Positions 27,451 to 36,187 of a stretch of 64,000 nt of DNA are shown piece by piece (within the stretch, counting starts at the first letter, position 1; the number at the start of each line of letters is the position of its first letter). The DNA is from Pseudomonadota bacterium (GTDB taxonomy: Bacteria > Pseudomonadota > Alphaproteobacteria > Acetobacterales > Acetobacteraceae). The position numbers were made by a program, and so were the translations under genes. The notes under the pieces are model-generated. The model ran no database searches. It worked only from the letters and a program-made list of their open reading frames with translations, and was not told where the DNA came from. The stretch covers positions 5,531-69,530 of the forward strand of contig JAJXXT010000133.1 of NCBI GenBank assembly GCA_021780935.1, read 5' to 3'.

Positions 27451-28164
27451 ATGGCGAACACGATTTATGCGATCGGGCATGGGCGGCAGTATCGGACGGG
27501 AGTCGAGTTTCGTGTCCCCCCGGGCATCACCCTGCGCTTTGGGGTGCCGCGGTGCCACCAGTCGACGGGAACGATCAGCGGTGCCTATCTGCGCGGCGAC
27601 CTCGACACCTATTCGGAAACGATCGGCGCGGGCGCGATGTGCCCCGAGCATTACCTGTGCGCCGACCTGCCCGACATGAATCTGCGCAAGCTGAACGCGT
27701 TCAAGGCCGGGATCGACAAGGGAAAGCACACCAATAGCTGGATGATGGCGGCGCGGGGGGCGAGCGATGTGAAGCTGAGCGCCATCCTGGCGCGGATCGG
27801 GGCGGTCGGCCTGCGAACGCCGATCGAGGTGGTATGGACCTGCTGCCGCAGCCCGATCAACGAGTTCGCGCTTGGTAAATGCCTTTTCGAAAACAAGAAG
27901 ATGAAGATCGAACAACGGGATTCGACCGAGGCGACGCCCGAGCCCGGCACGAAGGGGCACAAGAAATATGAGAGCGACGCGGCCGGCGCTCTGACCCTCA
28001 TCCACCAGACGGACATTCATGCGGTGGGGTCGCAGTTCTCGTCGAAGCTGGACCGGTCGGATCAGCTCTCGGTGATTGGCAGCGACCGGGACAAGTGTTC
28101 GCCCGAGCAGTTGTTCGGCGACCCGAAGACCGGCTCCATGGGCGCGGAATGGCTTTCATTCTGA
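27451..28164 (+). CDS. orphan protein with GHG and CCR motifs
   Basis: I do not recognise this 237-residue protein with confidence. It has no signal peptide. The N-terminal part reads IYAIGHGRQYRTG, followed by VPPGITLRFG, and the middle has VVWTCCRSPINEF. A His-Gly near the N terminus and a Cys after a hydrophobic strand recall caspase-like or Stv-type putative adhesin domains, but the match is weak. The last 70 residues are Lys/Ser/Asp-rich and less GC-rich than usual here. The start is ATG 27451, with GAGGGG about 10 nt upstream. It follows the epimerase by 190 bp and may have its own promoter. Confidence 0.55.
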   Translation: MANTIYAIGHGRQYRTGVEFRVPPGITLRFGVPRCHQSTGTISGAYLRGDLDTYSETIGAGAMCPEHYLCADLPDMNLRKLNAFKAGIDKGKHTNSWMMAARGASDVKLSAILARIGAVGLRTPIEVVWTCCRSPINEFALGKCLFENKKMKIEQRDSTEATPEPGTKGHKKYESDAAGALTLIHQTDIHAVGSQFSSKLDRSDQLSVIGSDRDKCSPEQLFGDPKTGSMGAEWLSF

Positions 28165-28201
28165 GCGCGAGCGTTCTGGGCGCGAGCGGCCGCGGTGGGC
28201 C

Positions 28202-29005
28202 TCAGTTGTTGATGGCGATGGCCTGGCCCGCGTCGTCGAACCAGAGCTGACCGTCGCCGAGCATGGTGCCCTGGTCGCGCACGAACATCATGTGCGGGAT
28301 CGTGGCGCGGATGCCGGCGATGAAGGCTGGGGTGAAGATTTCGTCGTAATGCGCGAGCAGCGCCGCGGCGGAGGCGAGGCGCGTGCGCTTGCCGCCGAGC
28401 GAGACGAACACCGGGTAGCGCACGGCCGCCACCACCTCGGCGCGCCTGCCGGCCAGGATCGCCGCGCGGAGGGCGACCGCCGCGTGCTCGATGCGCAGCG
28501 CGGTGGGGCTGGTGTAGTAGGCGATTTTGCGGAAGCTGGAATCCGAGGCGCGCAGCCGCACGCCGAGCGGCTTTCCTCGGCTGGCCGAACGCCAGGTGCC
28601 GGTGAAACCGCAATCCCCGGCGATCATGCGCATGCGCCCGGCGAAGTGGCCGGAGACGGCGCCGGCCGGGCCGCCATGCTCGGCGAGGGTGAGCGCTGAG
28701 CCCGCGAGCCTGCCGTCGAGCGGGATGGTGCCGACCGAGCCGGCATAGCCGTAGCGCCCGACGACCTCGCCGCCCGGGCCGAATTGCAGGCCGACACGCA
28801 CGGGATAGGCGCCGATCCGGCCCTCATAGACCTGCACGGTGCCGGGAAAGTCGCGGCTGACGGGATTGCAGGCGCGCGCGGCGGCCGGGGCGACGATCGC
28901 CGCCACCAGGATGAGCATGACGCCTCGGAGGAGGCGACGCCGGGGGAGGCGAGCACGGGGCGGGCGAGCACGGGGCAGGTGGCGGGCCAGTTGCGGCTGC
29001 TTCAT
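28202..29005 (-). CDS. exported protein of unknown function
   Basis: A 267-residue protein. From ATG 29005 (GAGGA 9 nt upstream) the N terminus is Arg/Pro-rich, encoded partly by a GGCGAGCACGGGGC repeat. A hydrophobic segment and a signal cleavage site near AARAC follow. ATG 28918 would begin directly at the signal peptide and is a good alternative. The mature part has beta-rich stretches (VQVYEGRIGAYPVRVGLQF) and an ending GQLWFDDAGQAIAINN typical of exported proteins with a SnoaL/NTF2-like C-terminal region. I cannot assign a function. It is convergent with the orphan gene before it. Confidence 0.6.
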   Translation of the reverse strand: MKQPQLARHLPRARPPRARLPRRRLLRGVMLILVAAIVAPAAARACNPVSRDFPGTVQVYEGRIGAYPVRVGLQFGPGGEVVGRYGYAGSVGTIPLDGRLAGSALTLAEHGGPAGAVSGHFAGRMRMIAGDCGFTGTWRSASRGKPLGVRLRASDSSFRKIAYYTSPTALRIEHAAVALRAAILAGRRAEVVAAVRYPVFVSLGGKRTRLASAAALLAHYDEIFTPAFIAGIRATIPHMMFVRDQGTMLGDGQLWFDDAGQAIAINN

Positions 29006-29085
29006 GCGGCTTGGTCCTCGGCGAGCGTTGCGGCGGTGGGAACGATATGGCGCGGCTTCGTTTCGCACCGGTGAAGCGGGCTGGT

Positions 29086-29700
29086 TCAGCCAGCGCGGGC
29101 CTCGTCCACGGCGCGCCAGAGATACCAGGCGGCGGCGGTGCGGTGCGGCGACCAGGCCTCGCCGATGGCGGCGAGTTCGCGCGGCTTCGGCTGCTCCGGC
29201 AGGTCGTAGAGCAGACGGTAGCCCTCGCGGACGCCGAAATCGTCGACCGGCAGGATGTCCGGGCGGGCGAGGGTGAACATCAGCAGCATCTCGACGGTCC
29301 AGCGGCCGACGCCGCGGATTTCGGTGAGGCGCTCGATGAGGCGCGCGTCGCTCATGCGGCTCGCCTGGCGGCGGGTGGGCACCAGGCCGCGCTCCGCGTT
29401 GAGGGCGATGTCGCGGATGGCGGCGATCTTGGCGGCGCTGAAGCCGCAGGCGCGCATCGCGGCGTCGCCGAAGGAGAGCACCTCGCCCGGGGTGGGGAAG
29501 GTGCCGCTGCCCAGCGCCACGAAGCGCGCGGTGATGGTGCGCGCCGCCTTGCCGTGGAGCTGCTGGTGGGCGATGGCGCGGACCAGCGCCTCGTAGGGCG
29601 ATTGGCGATCCGTCTCGATGCGGCAGGGGCCGACGCGCCGGATGAGGGCGGCGAAGATCGGACAGGTGCGCGAGATGTGGCGGCGGGCCGCGAGCGTCAT
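29086..29700 (-). CDS. DNA-3-methyladenine glycosylase II family (HhH-GPD)
   Basis: A 204-residue AlkA-type DNA glycosylase that removes alkylated bases. The helix-hairpin-helix is EIRGVGRWTVEMLLM, and the catalytic Asp lies in PVDDFGVREGY. RAIAHQQLHGKAA is the usual first conserved helix. ATG 29700 gives a compact family-length protein; ATG 29715 would add five residues. The open frame extends further upstream, but that part overlaps the divergent creatininase gene and has no family similarity. No Ada regulator is adjacent. Confidence 0.9.
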   Translation of the reverse strand: MTLAARRHISRTCPIFAALIRRVGPCRIETDRQSPYEALVRAIAHQQLHGKAARTITARFVALGSGTFPTPGEVLSFGDAAMRACGFSAAKIAAIRDIALNAERGLVPTRRQASRMSDARLIERLTEIRGVGRWTVEMLLMFTLARPDILPVDDFGVREGYRLLYDLPEQPKPRELAAIGEAWSPHRTAAAWYLWRAVDEARAG

Positions 29701-29821
29701 GCCGCTTGGTATCATCCTGGCGTCGCGGCGGCGAGGGTGGCGATGGCGGCCATGCGAGGCGGGGGCATTGACGCGCCGCCCGCTTGTGCAAGCCTGCGCG
29801 CCGCGAATCCCGGGGGGGCAC

Positions 29822-30514
29822 ATGCGGATCGCTGACATGGACTGGCGGATGGTGGAGGACTGGCTGCGGCGCGACGACCGGGCGGTGCTGCCGCTGGGCA
29901 GCGTGGAGCAGCACGCGGGGCTGTCGCTGGCGACCGACGCGATCCTGGCCGAGCGCGTCGCGGTGGAGGCGGCCGAGCCGCTGGGGGTACCGGTGTTTCC
30001 GGCGCTGCCATTCGGGATCTCGCCGTATTTTCAGGCCTATCCCGGCAGTATTTCGTTGCGGGTGGCGACCTATGCGCTGGTGGTGCGCGATGTGCTGGAC
30101 AGCCTGGAGCGCACGGGGTTCCGCCGCATCTTGCTGGTCAACGGGCATGGCGGCAACCAGCCGGCGGCGGCACTGGCGCAGGAATGGATGGTCGATCACC
30201 CGGAATGCCGGGTGCGCACGCATGACTGGTGGCGCGCGCCGCGCACCTGGGCGCAGGCGATGACGACGGACAAGGTGGCGAGCCATGGCTCGTGGCTGGA
30301 GAATTTTCCGTGGACGCGGCTGGCCGGAACGCCGAGCGAGGGCGGCAAGCCAATGGTCGATCTCGACCGGCTGAAGACGCTGCCGCCGTTCGAGACGCGC
30401 ACGCTGCTGGAGGACGGGAATTACGGCGGGCGGGTGGCGCGCAGCGACGGGGAGATGCTGGCGCTGTGGGACGTGGCGGTGCACGAGACGCGTGATGCAA
30501 TGGAGGCGTGGTGA
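29822..30514 (+). CDS. creatininase-family amidohydrolase
   Basis: A 230-residue member of the creatininase superfamily, which holds metal-dependent amidases. The metal-binding pattern is seen in LPLGSVEQHAGLSLATD, where most members have EQHGPHLPL, and in NGHGGNQPAAALAQE. The later HAGExETS motif is altered to SHGSWLENF. The stop shares its last base with the start of the reductase gene (TGATG). It is the first gene of a four-gene unit with overlapping ends. The natural substrate is probably a cyclic or linear amide; not creatinine for certain. Confidence 0.85.
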   Translation: MRIADMDWRMVEDWLRRDDRAVLPLGSVEQHAGLSLATDAILAERVAVEAAEPLGVPVFPALPFGISPYFQAYPGSISLRVATYALVVRDVLDSLERTGFRRILLVNGHGGNQPAAALAQEWMVDHPECRVRTHDWWRAPRTWAQAMTTDKVASHGSWLENFPWTRLAGTPSEGGKPMVDLDRLKTLPPFETRTLLEDGNYGGRVARSDGEMLALWDVAVHETRDAMEAW

Positions 30515-31539
30515 TGACGGCAGTGATTTCGGAACCGATCCTGATCTGGGGGGCGGGGGCGATCGGCGGGACGATCGGCGCCTACCTCGTGCGGGCGGGG
30601 CATGACGTGACCTTCGTCGATATCGAGGCGGCGCATGTCGCGGCGATCGGCGGGAAGGGGCTGGCCATCACCGGGCCGATCGAGAATTTCAGCATCGTTG
30701 CGAAGGCGTTTCAGCCGGCCGATCTGCGCGGCACGTTTCGCCACGTGATCCTGGCGGTGAAGGCGCATCATACCGCGGCGGCGGCGCGCGCGCTGGCGCC
30801 GCATCTCGCCCCCGACGGCTATGTGCTGTCGGCGCAGAACGGGCTGAACGAGACGATCATTGCGGGGATTGTCGGTGCCGAGCGGACGGTGGGCGCGTTT
30901 GTCAACTTCTCGGCCGACTGGATGGCGCCGGGGGAGATCATGTTCGGCGGGCGCGGGGCGGTGGTGCTGGGCGAGCTCGACGGGCGGATGAGCCCGCGGC
31001 TGGCAGCGCTGCACGCGACGATGCTGGCGTTCGAGCCCGGCGCGATCATGACGGATGCGATATGGGGTTATCTCTGGGGCAAGCTTGGCTATGGGGCGAT
31101 GCTGTTCGCGCAGGCGCTGGGCGAGGCGGGTATCGCCGATTGCCTGGCGCGGCCGGAGCTTCTGCCGCTGTGGCGCGAGCTGGGGCGCGAGGCGGTGGAG
31201 GTGGCGCTGGCCGAGAGGGGCGAGCCCAGGGGCTTCAACGGGTTCGAGCCGCGCGCCTTCATGAGCGGTGCGCCGGAGGCGGAAGCCGCGGCCTCGGTCG
31301 CGGCGATGGTGGCGTTCAACCGGCCCAACGCCAAGACGCATTCCGGCGTCTGGCGCGATTTGTGGGTGCGCCACCGGACGACGGAGGTGGATATCCAGAT
31401 CGCGCCGATCGCCGAGCATGGCGCGAAGCACGGCATCGACTGCCCCAAGGTGCGGGCGCTGGTGAAGCAGATCCATGAATGCGAGAGCGGCACGCGCAAG
31501 ATGGATGACAACAACCTTCTGGAGTTGTTGCGGGCATGA
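30514..31539 (+). CDS. ketopantoate reductase (PanE/ApbA) family oxidoreductase
   Basis: A 341-residue NADP-dependent reductase. The N terminus carries the Rossmann motif ILIWGAGAIGGTIGAYL. The centre has SAQNGLNE, and the C-terminal helical domain contains KLGYGAMLFAQAL and PNAKTHSGVWRDL. ATG 30514 has GGAGG 7 nt upstream. Some members make pantoate, but in this operon, beside an amidohydrolase, an SDR and a peptidase, a role in breaking down a side-chain-bearing compound is more likely. The stop overlaps the SDR start (ATGA). Confidence 0.83.
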   Translation: MTAVISEPILIWGAGAIGGTIGAYLVRAGHDVTFVDIEAAHVAAIGGKGLAITGPIENFSIVAKAFQPADLRGTFRHVILAVKAHHTAAAARALAPHLAPDGYVLSAQNGLNETIIAGIVGAERTVGAFVNFSADWMAPGEIMFGGRGAVVLGELDGRMSPRLAALHATMLAFEPGAIMTDAIWGYLWGKLGYGAMLFAQALGEAGIADCLARPELLPLWRELGREAVEVALAERGEPRGFNGFEPRAFMSGAPEAEAAASVAAMVAFNRPNAKTHSGVWRDLWVRHRTTEVDIQIAPIAEHGAKHGIDCPKVRALVKQIHECESGTRKMDDNNLLELLRA

Positions 31540-32279
31540 ATATTCGTTTTGATGGCAAGACGGTCGTGGTTTCGGGCGCGGGCCACGGGCTGGGGCGGGC
31601 GATAGCACGCAGCTTCGCCTCGCTGGGCGCGACCGTGCATGGCTGCGACCTCCATGCGGCGGAGCTGGCGGAGACGGCGCGCGGGTTTTCCGGCATCCAC
31701 ACAACGGTGCTCGACCTCACGGACCGGGCCGCGGCCTCGGCGTGGATCCGTGGCATCGGGCCGATCTTCTGCCTGGTGAACAACGCCGGCGGCGTCGCGG
31801 GCCAGGTGATGCGCCCGATCGAGGAGGTGGGGGATGCGGACTGGGACCGCATTTTCGCGATCAATGTGGGTGCGGCGATGGTGCTGTCGCGGGCGGCGGC
31901 GCCGGTGATGAAGGCGGCGGGCGAGGGGCGGATCGTGAACATCTCCTCCGGGGCCGGGTTGCAGGCGTCGCTGACCGGCATTCAGGCCTATGCCAGCGCC
32001 AAGCACGCGGTGGTGGGACTGACGCGCCAGCTCGCGCATGAGCTCGGCGCGTTCGGGATCACGGTGAACTCGGTGGCCCCCGGGTTTATCCGCAGCAACG
32101 AGGCGACCGAGCGGCAGTGGGAGAGCTATGGCGCGGACGGGCAGCAGGCGCTGGTGGAGCGGATCGCGCTGCGCAAGCTGGGCACGGCGGAGGATATCGC
32201 CAACGCGGTGATTTTCTTTGCCTCTCCGCTCGCGAGTTTTGTCAGCGGGCAGATCATCTCCGTGGATGGCGGCCGATGA
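31536..32279 (+). CDS. short-chain dehydrogenase/reductase
   Basis: A classical SDR of 247 residues. NAD(P) site: SGAGHGLGRAIA. Structural motif: LVNNAGG. Catalytic residues: Ser in NISSGAG and the Tyr/Lys of YASAKHAVVG. C-terminal family pattern: NSVAPGFI and SGQIISVDGG. Asp39 after the second strand (GCDLHAAEL) favours NAD over NADP. Its ATG overlaps the previous stop and its TGA overlaps the next ATG, so translation is coupled across the operon. Confidence 0.93.
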   Translation: MNIRFDGKTVVVSGAGHGLGRAIARSFASLGATVHGCDLHAAELAETARGFSGIHTTVLDLTDRAAASAWIRGIGPIFCLVNNAGGVAGQVMRPIEEVGDADWDRIFAINVGAAMVLSRAAAPVMKAAGEGRIVNISSGAGLQASLTGIQAYASAKHAVVGLTRQLAHELGAFGITVNSVAPGFIRSNEATERQWESYGADGQQALVERIALRKLGTAEDIANAVIFFASPLASFVSGQIISVDGGR

Positions 32280-33649
32280 GCGTTGAGACCTGGATGGGCG
32301 AGCACCGCGCGCGGCTGCTCGACGAGTTGCTGGGGTTTATCCGGCTGCCGAGCGTGTCCACCGACCCCGCCTATGCGCAGGGCATTCGTCAGGCGGCGGC
32401 GTTGTTGCGGGAGCGGTTCGAGCGGATCGGGCTGCATTCGGTGCAGTATCTCAACGATGGCGGGCGCGACGCGGTCTATGGCGAGTGGCTGGGGGCGCCG
32501 GGCAAGCCGACCCTGCTGATCTATGGGCATTACGACGTGCAGCCGCCGGACCCGGTGGAGTTGTGGGAGACACCGCCCTTCGAGCCGACCATCCGGGACG
32601 GGCGGATCCATGCGCGCGGGGCCTCCGACGACAAGTCGCCGCTGTGGATCGCGGTCTCGGCGATCGAGGCGTGGCTGGCGGTGGAGCGGCGGCTGCCGGT
32701 GAACGTGAAGGTGCTGATCGAGGGCGAGGAGGAGATCGGCAGCCGCTCCCTGCCCGGGATCATGCGGCGGCATCGCGAGCTGCTGGCGGCGGATGTGCTG
32801 GTCTCGGCGGATGGCGGGCGGTGGCGGCGGGGGCGGGCGAGTGTCAACACCAACTCGCGCGGGCTCGCGGGGCTTGAGGTGGTGGTGCGCACCGCCGCGC
32901 GCGACCTGCATTCCGGGCGGTTCGGCGGGCCGGTGGGCAATGCCGCGATGGTGCTGGCGCGGTTGCTTGCCACGCTGCACGACGCCGAGGGGCGGATCGC
33001 GGTCGCGGGGTTTTTTGAGGGGCTGCGCCGGCCGGGCAACCGCGATTATGCGAGCATGGACGAACTCGGCTTCGACGAGGCGGCGTTCTTTGCCGAGATC
33101 GGCGCAAGGCCGGGGGCGATGGAGCCCGGGGTGCGGCTGCTGGAGAGTCTGTGGTTTCGCCCGACGCTGGAGGTGAACGGCATGGTCGGCGGCTATACCG
33201 GGCCGGGCGGCAAGACCGTTATTCCGCACCAGGCGAGTGCCAAGATCACCTGCCGGCTCGGCCCGGGGCAGGAGCCGCGGCGCGTGTTCGATGCGGTGGT
33301 GCAACATCTGCGGGCGCATTGTCCGGCCTGGGCGGAGCTGGAGATTCTCGACCCGCATGACGGGGCGCGGGCCTATGTGGTGCCGGAGGACGACAAGTAT
33401 CTCGCGGTGGTGGAGCGGGTGATCGAGGCGGTGCATGGCAGCCGGCCGGTGCGCGTGGGCGTGGGCGGCACGCTGCCGATCTCGTCGATGGCGAAGGAAG
33501 CGCTGGGACTGGAGACGGTGATGCTGTCCTATGCGGTCGCGGATGAGCGCATCCATGCGCCGAACGAGTTTTTCCGGCTGGAATCCTTCGACCAGGGCCT
33601 GGCGGCATGGACAAGGCTGTTTCCGGCGATGGCCGCACTCGCGGTGTAG
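32276..33649 (+). CDS. M20 family metallopeptidase
   Basis: A 457-residue dipeptidase/aminoacylase-type M20 enzyme, last gene of the four-gene operon. Zinc and catalytic motifs are YGHYDVQPPDP, RGASDDKSPLW, EGEEEIGSRS and ADGGRW, with a later His in IHAPNEFF. The dimerisation domain (RGLAGLEVVVRTAARDLHSG) sits in the middle. No signal peptide, so cytoplasmic. With the amidohydrolase and two dehydrogenases, it suggests use of an amide- or peptide-linked nutrient. Confidence 0.92.
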   Translation: MSVETWMGEHRARLLDELLGFIRLPSVSTDPAYAQGIRQAAALLRERFERIGLHSVQYLNDGGRDAVYGEWLGAPGKPTLLIYGHYDVQPPDPVELWETPPFEPTIRDGRIHARGASDDKSPLWIAVSAIEAWLAVERRLPVNVKVLIEGEEEIGSRSLPGIMRRHRELLAADVLVSADGGRWRRGRASVNTNSRGLAGLEVVVRTAARDLHSGRFGGPVGNAAMVLARLLATLHDAEGRIAVAGFFEGLRRPGNRDYASMDELGFDEAAFFAEIGARPGAMEPGVRLLESLWFRPTLEVNGMVGGYTGPGGKTVIPHQASAKITCRLGPGQEPRRVFDAVVQHLRAHCPAWAELEILDPHDGARAYVVPEDDKYLAVVERVIEAVHGSRPVRVGVGGTLPISSMAKEALGLETVMLSYAVADERIHAPNEFFRLESFDQGLAAWTRLFPAMAALAV

Positions 33650-33670
33650 CGGGCGTGCGGGAGGCCGCCG

Positions 33671-34345
33671 TCAGAGCAGGCTGGCGCCGACATTGACGGA
33701 GAGGGCGAGGATGACGGTGTTGAAGAGGAAGCCGAGGAAGCCGTGCAGCAGGGCGAGGCGGCGGAATTTGCGGCTGGCGATCTGCACGTCCGAGACCTGG
33801 AACGTCATGCCGAGCACCAGGGCGAAATAGGCGAAGTCCCAGTAGTCGGGCGGGTGCTGGCCGGGGAAGATCAGGCCGCCATCGGGTTTCGCGTCGCGAC
33901 GGCGGGACTGGTAGTATTCGTGGGCGTAGCGCAGCGCGAACAGCGACTGGGTGACCAGCCAGGACAGCAGCAGGGTGGCGACGATGAGCCCGATATGGGC
34001 GACGCGCACGCTGCGGGGCACGCCCTTGATGACGGCGAACTCGCCGATGATGGCGGCGAAGCTGGCGGTGACGCCGGCGATGGTGACCGCGAAAATGGTC
34101 CACTCGCCCTCCTCCTGCGCCGCCGCGTCGTGGGCGAGGTGAATCTGGTTGCGGCTTGAGAACATGACGAAGATGAGGGCGAGGAAGACCAGGGCGCCGG
34201 CGTCCCAGCCGACCAGCGCGCGGGCCAGCAGGGCGTGGCGCGCGGGTAGCAGGGCGAAGACGATCCACCCCGCGGCGATGCCGACGAACAGGCGCTTGCG
34301 GGCGAGCAGGCTGTGCAGCAGGGGCTTGGGGTTGGTGGTGGGCAT
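33671..34345 (-). CDS. DUF1345 membrane protein
   Basis: A 224-residue inner-membrane protein of DUF1345 with four or five helices (FVGIAAGWIVFALLP, ALVFLALIFVMFS and others). The conserved PPDYWDFAYFALVLGMTFQVSDV segment lies near residue 170. The function of the family is unknown. It is convergent with the M20 gene (21-bp gap) and divergent from the M28 peptidase, with 120 bp between start codons. Confidence 0.88.
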   Translation of the reverse strand: MPTTNPKPLLHSLLARKRLFVGIAAGWIVFALLPARHALLARALVGWDAGALVFLALIFVMFSSRNQIHLAHDAAAQEEGEWTIFAVTIAGVTASFAAIIGEFAVIKGVPRSVRVAHIGLIVATLLLSWLVTQSLFALRYAHEYYQSRRRDAKPDGGLIFPGQHPPDYWDFAYFALVLGMTFQVSDVQIASRKFRRLALLHGFLGFLFNTVILALSVNVGASLL

Positions 34346-34465
34346 GGGCGGGCTCCGCGTGGGGCGGGCAGCATAGCGGGGCCGGGCGATTCCCGCCGCG
34401 CGGCTCTGGCTCTCCGGCACGGCTGGCCGCATGCTGCGCGGGAACGGACGGATCGGGGGCGCGGC

Positions 34466-36172
34466 ATGGATCGTGGCATGGATATCTCGGCGCTGGCGGG
34501 GGCGGTGGATGCGGCGGCGATGTTTCGCCATCTCGACGAGTTCGCGAAGCGGGTGAAGCTGTCGGGGACGGCGGAGGAACTGGCGAGTTTTCGCTATCTC
34601 CAGACGGTGCTCGACGGGTACGGCTATCGCACGGAGCTGCTGTCGCACGACGCCTATATCAGCCTGCCGGGGCGGGCGCGCATCGAGCTGGGCGACGAGC
34701 GGCCGGACTGCATCACCCATTCCTTCTCGCGGCCGTCGCCCGAGGGTGGGCTCGGCGGGCGGCTAGTCTATGGCGGCGCGGGGCGGGAGGAGGATTTCGC
34801 GGCGCTCGATGCGCGCGGCGCGATCGTGCTGCTGGACGGGATCGCCAACCCCGGGGCAAGCCTGCGTGCCTCGCGCGCCGGCGCGGTGGGGCAGGTGCAT
34901 GTGAGCCCGCATGAGCATCTGCACGAGATGTGCATCTCGCCGGTGTGGGGCAGCCCGGACCCGGAACGGCTGGCGGAGCTGCCCACGACCGTGGTGCTGA
35001 GCGTGCGCCAGGCGACGGGAGAGGCGCTGAAGGCGCGGCTGCGCGCCGGCGAGGAGGTGGCGGTGCGGCTGCATGCCGAGGTCGATACCGGCTGGCGGCG
35101 GACGCCGCTGCTGGTGGCGGAGCTGATGCCCGAGGGGCGGGAGGATGCGCCGTTCGTGATGTTCTCCGGGCATCACGACACCTGGCATCTCGGCGTGATG
35201 GACAATGGCGGTGCCAACGCGACGATGCTGGAGGTGGCGCGGCTGATGCTGCGCGAGCGCGCTGCGTGGCGGCGCGGGCTGCGGCTTTGCTTCTGGTCCG
35301 GGCATTCGCACGGGCGCTATTCCGGCTCGGCCTGGTATGCCGATACGCGCTGGGAGGAGCTGGAGCGGCGCTGCGCCGTGCATGTGAATGTGGATTCCAC
35401 CGGAGCCAGGACCAACACCGTGCTGACCGACGCGCTGTCGAGCGCCGAGCTGACCGGGCTCGCGGCGGAGGCGGTGCGGGTGCAGGGCGGGCAGGAGCTG
35501 GTGGGCTACCGGATGAGCCGGGCCGGGGATCAGTCGTTCTGGGGGGTGGGCGTGCCGTCGCTGTTCATGGCGATGGGCGAGCAGCCGGCGGCGGCGGCGG
35601 CAAATGTCACGGCGGGGGTGCTGGGCGGCGGCGCGCGGCGCGGCGCGGGGCTCGGGTGGTGGTGGCATACGCCCGAGGACACGCTCGACAAGATGGACCC
35701 CGCGACGCTGGTGCGCGACACGCGGATTTATGTCCACGCGATCGGGCGGTTGCTGAGCGATGCGGTGCTGCCGCTGGATTTCGGGCGGGCGGCCGCGGTG
35801 CTGGAGGGGGAACTCGATTCATTGCAGAATCGCATCGGCAACGCGCTCGACCTCGGCCTGTTGCTGGCGCGGTCGCGCCGCCTCGGCGAGGTGGCGGCGA
35901 GGGTTGCTTCGGCGGGTGGGGAGGGCGTGGATGCGGCGCTGATGGCGGCCTCGCGCGCGCTGGTGCCGATGGATTACACGCGCGGCGATCGTTTCGCGCA
36001 TGATCCGGCGCTGGCGCAGAACCCGTACCCGGTGCTGGACCCGGTGCGGGCGCTGGCGGATGCGGAGGGGGATGCGCTGCGGTTCCGGCTGGTGGCGGCG
36101 CGGCGGGCGTGCAACCGGGTGGGTGCGGCGCTGGCGGCGGCGATCGTGGCGTTGGAGAGCGCCGGCGGCTGA
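34466..36172 (+). CDS. M28 family aminopeptidase with PA-like insert
   Basis: A 568-residue peptidase. The zinc core reads FSGHHDTWHLGVMDNGGANA (His and Asp ligands), FWSGHSHGRYSGSAWY and NVDSTGA. A PA-like region lies before it (about residues 90-210). The long C-terminal part is helical, with WWWHTPEDTLDKMDP supplying the last His. No signal peptide is evident from ATG 34466 (ATG 34478 is also possible), so it may act in the cytoplasm, unlike many secreted M28 enzymes. In the core motif WSGHSHG takes the place of the usual W-x-x-E-E, so the catalytic Glu pair is not evident. Confidence 0.82.
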   Translation: MDRGMDISALAGAVDAAAMFRHLDEFAKRVKLSGTAEELASFRYLQTVLDGYGYRTELLSHDAYISLPGRARIELGDERPDCITHSFSRPSPEGGLGGRLVYGGAGREEDFAALDARGAIVLLDGIANPGASLRASRAGAVGQVHVSPHEHLHEMCISPVWGSPDPERLAELPTTVVLSVRQATGEALKARLRAGEEVAVRLHAEVDTGWRRTPLLVAELMPEGREDAPFVMFSGHHDTWHLGVMDNGGANATMLEVARLMLRERAAWRRGLRLCFWSGHSHGRYSGSAWYADTRWEELERRCAVHVNVDSTGARTNTVLTDALSSAELTGLAAEAVRVQGGQELVGYRMSRAGDQSFWGVGVPSLFMAMGEQPAAAAANVTAGVLGGGARRGAGLGWWWHTPEDTLDKMDPATLVRDTRIYVHAIGRLLSDAVLPLDFGRAAAVLEGELDSLQNRIGNALDLGLLLARSRRLGEVAARVASAGGEGVDAALMAASRALVPMDYTRGDRFAHDPALAQNPYPVLDPVRALADAEGDALRFRLVAARRACNRVGAALAAAIVALESAGG

Positions 36173-36187
36173 GGGCGCGCCGCGCAG

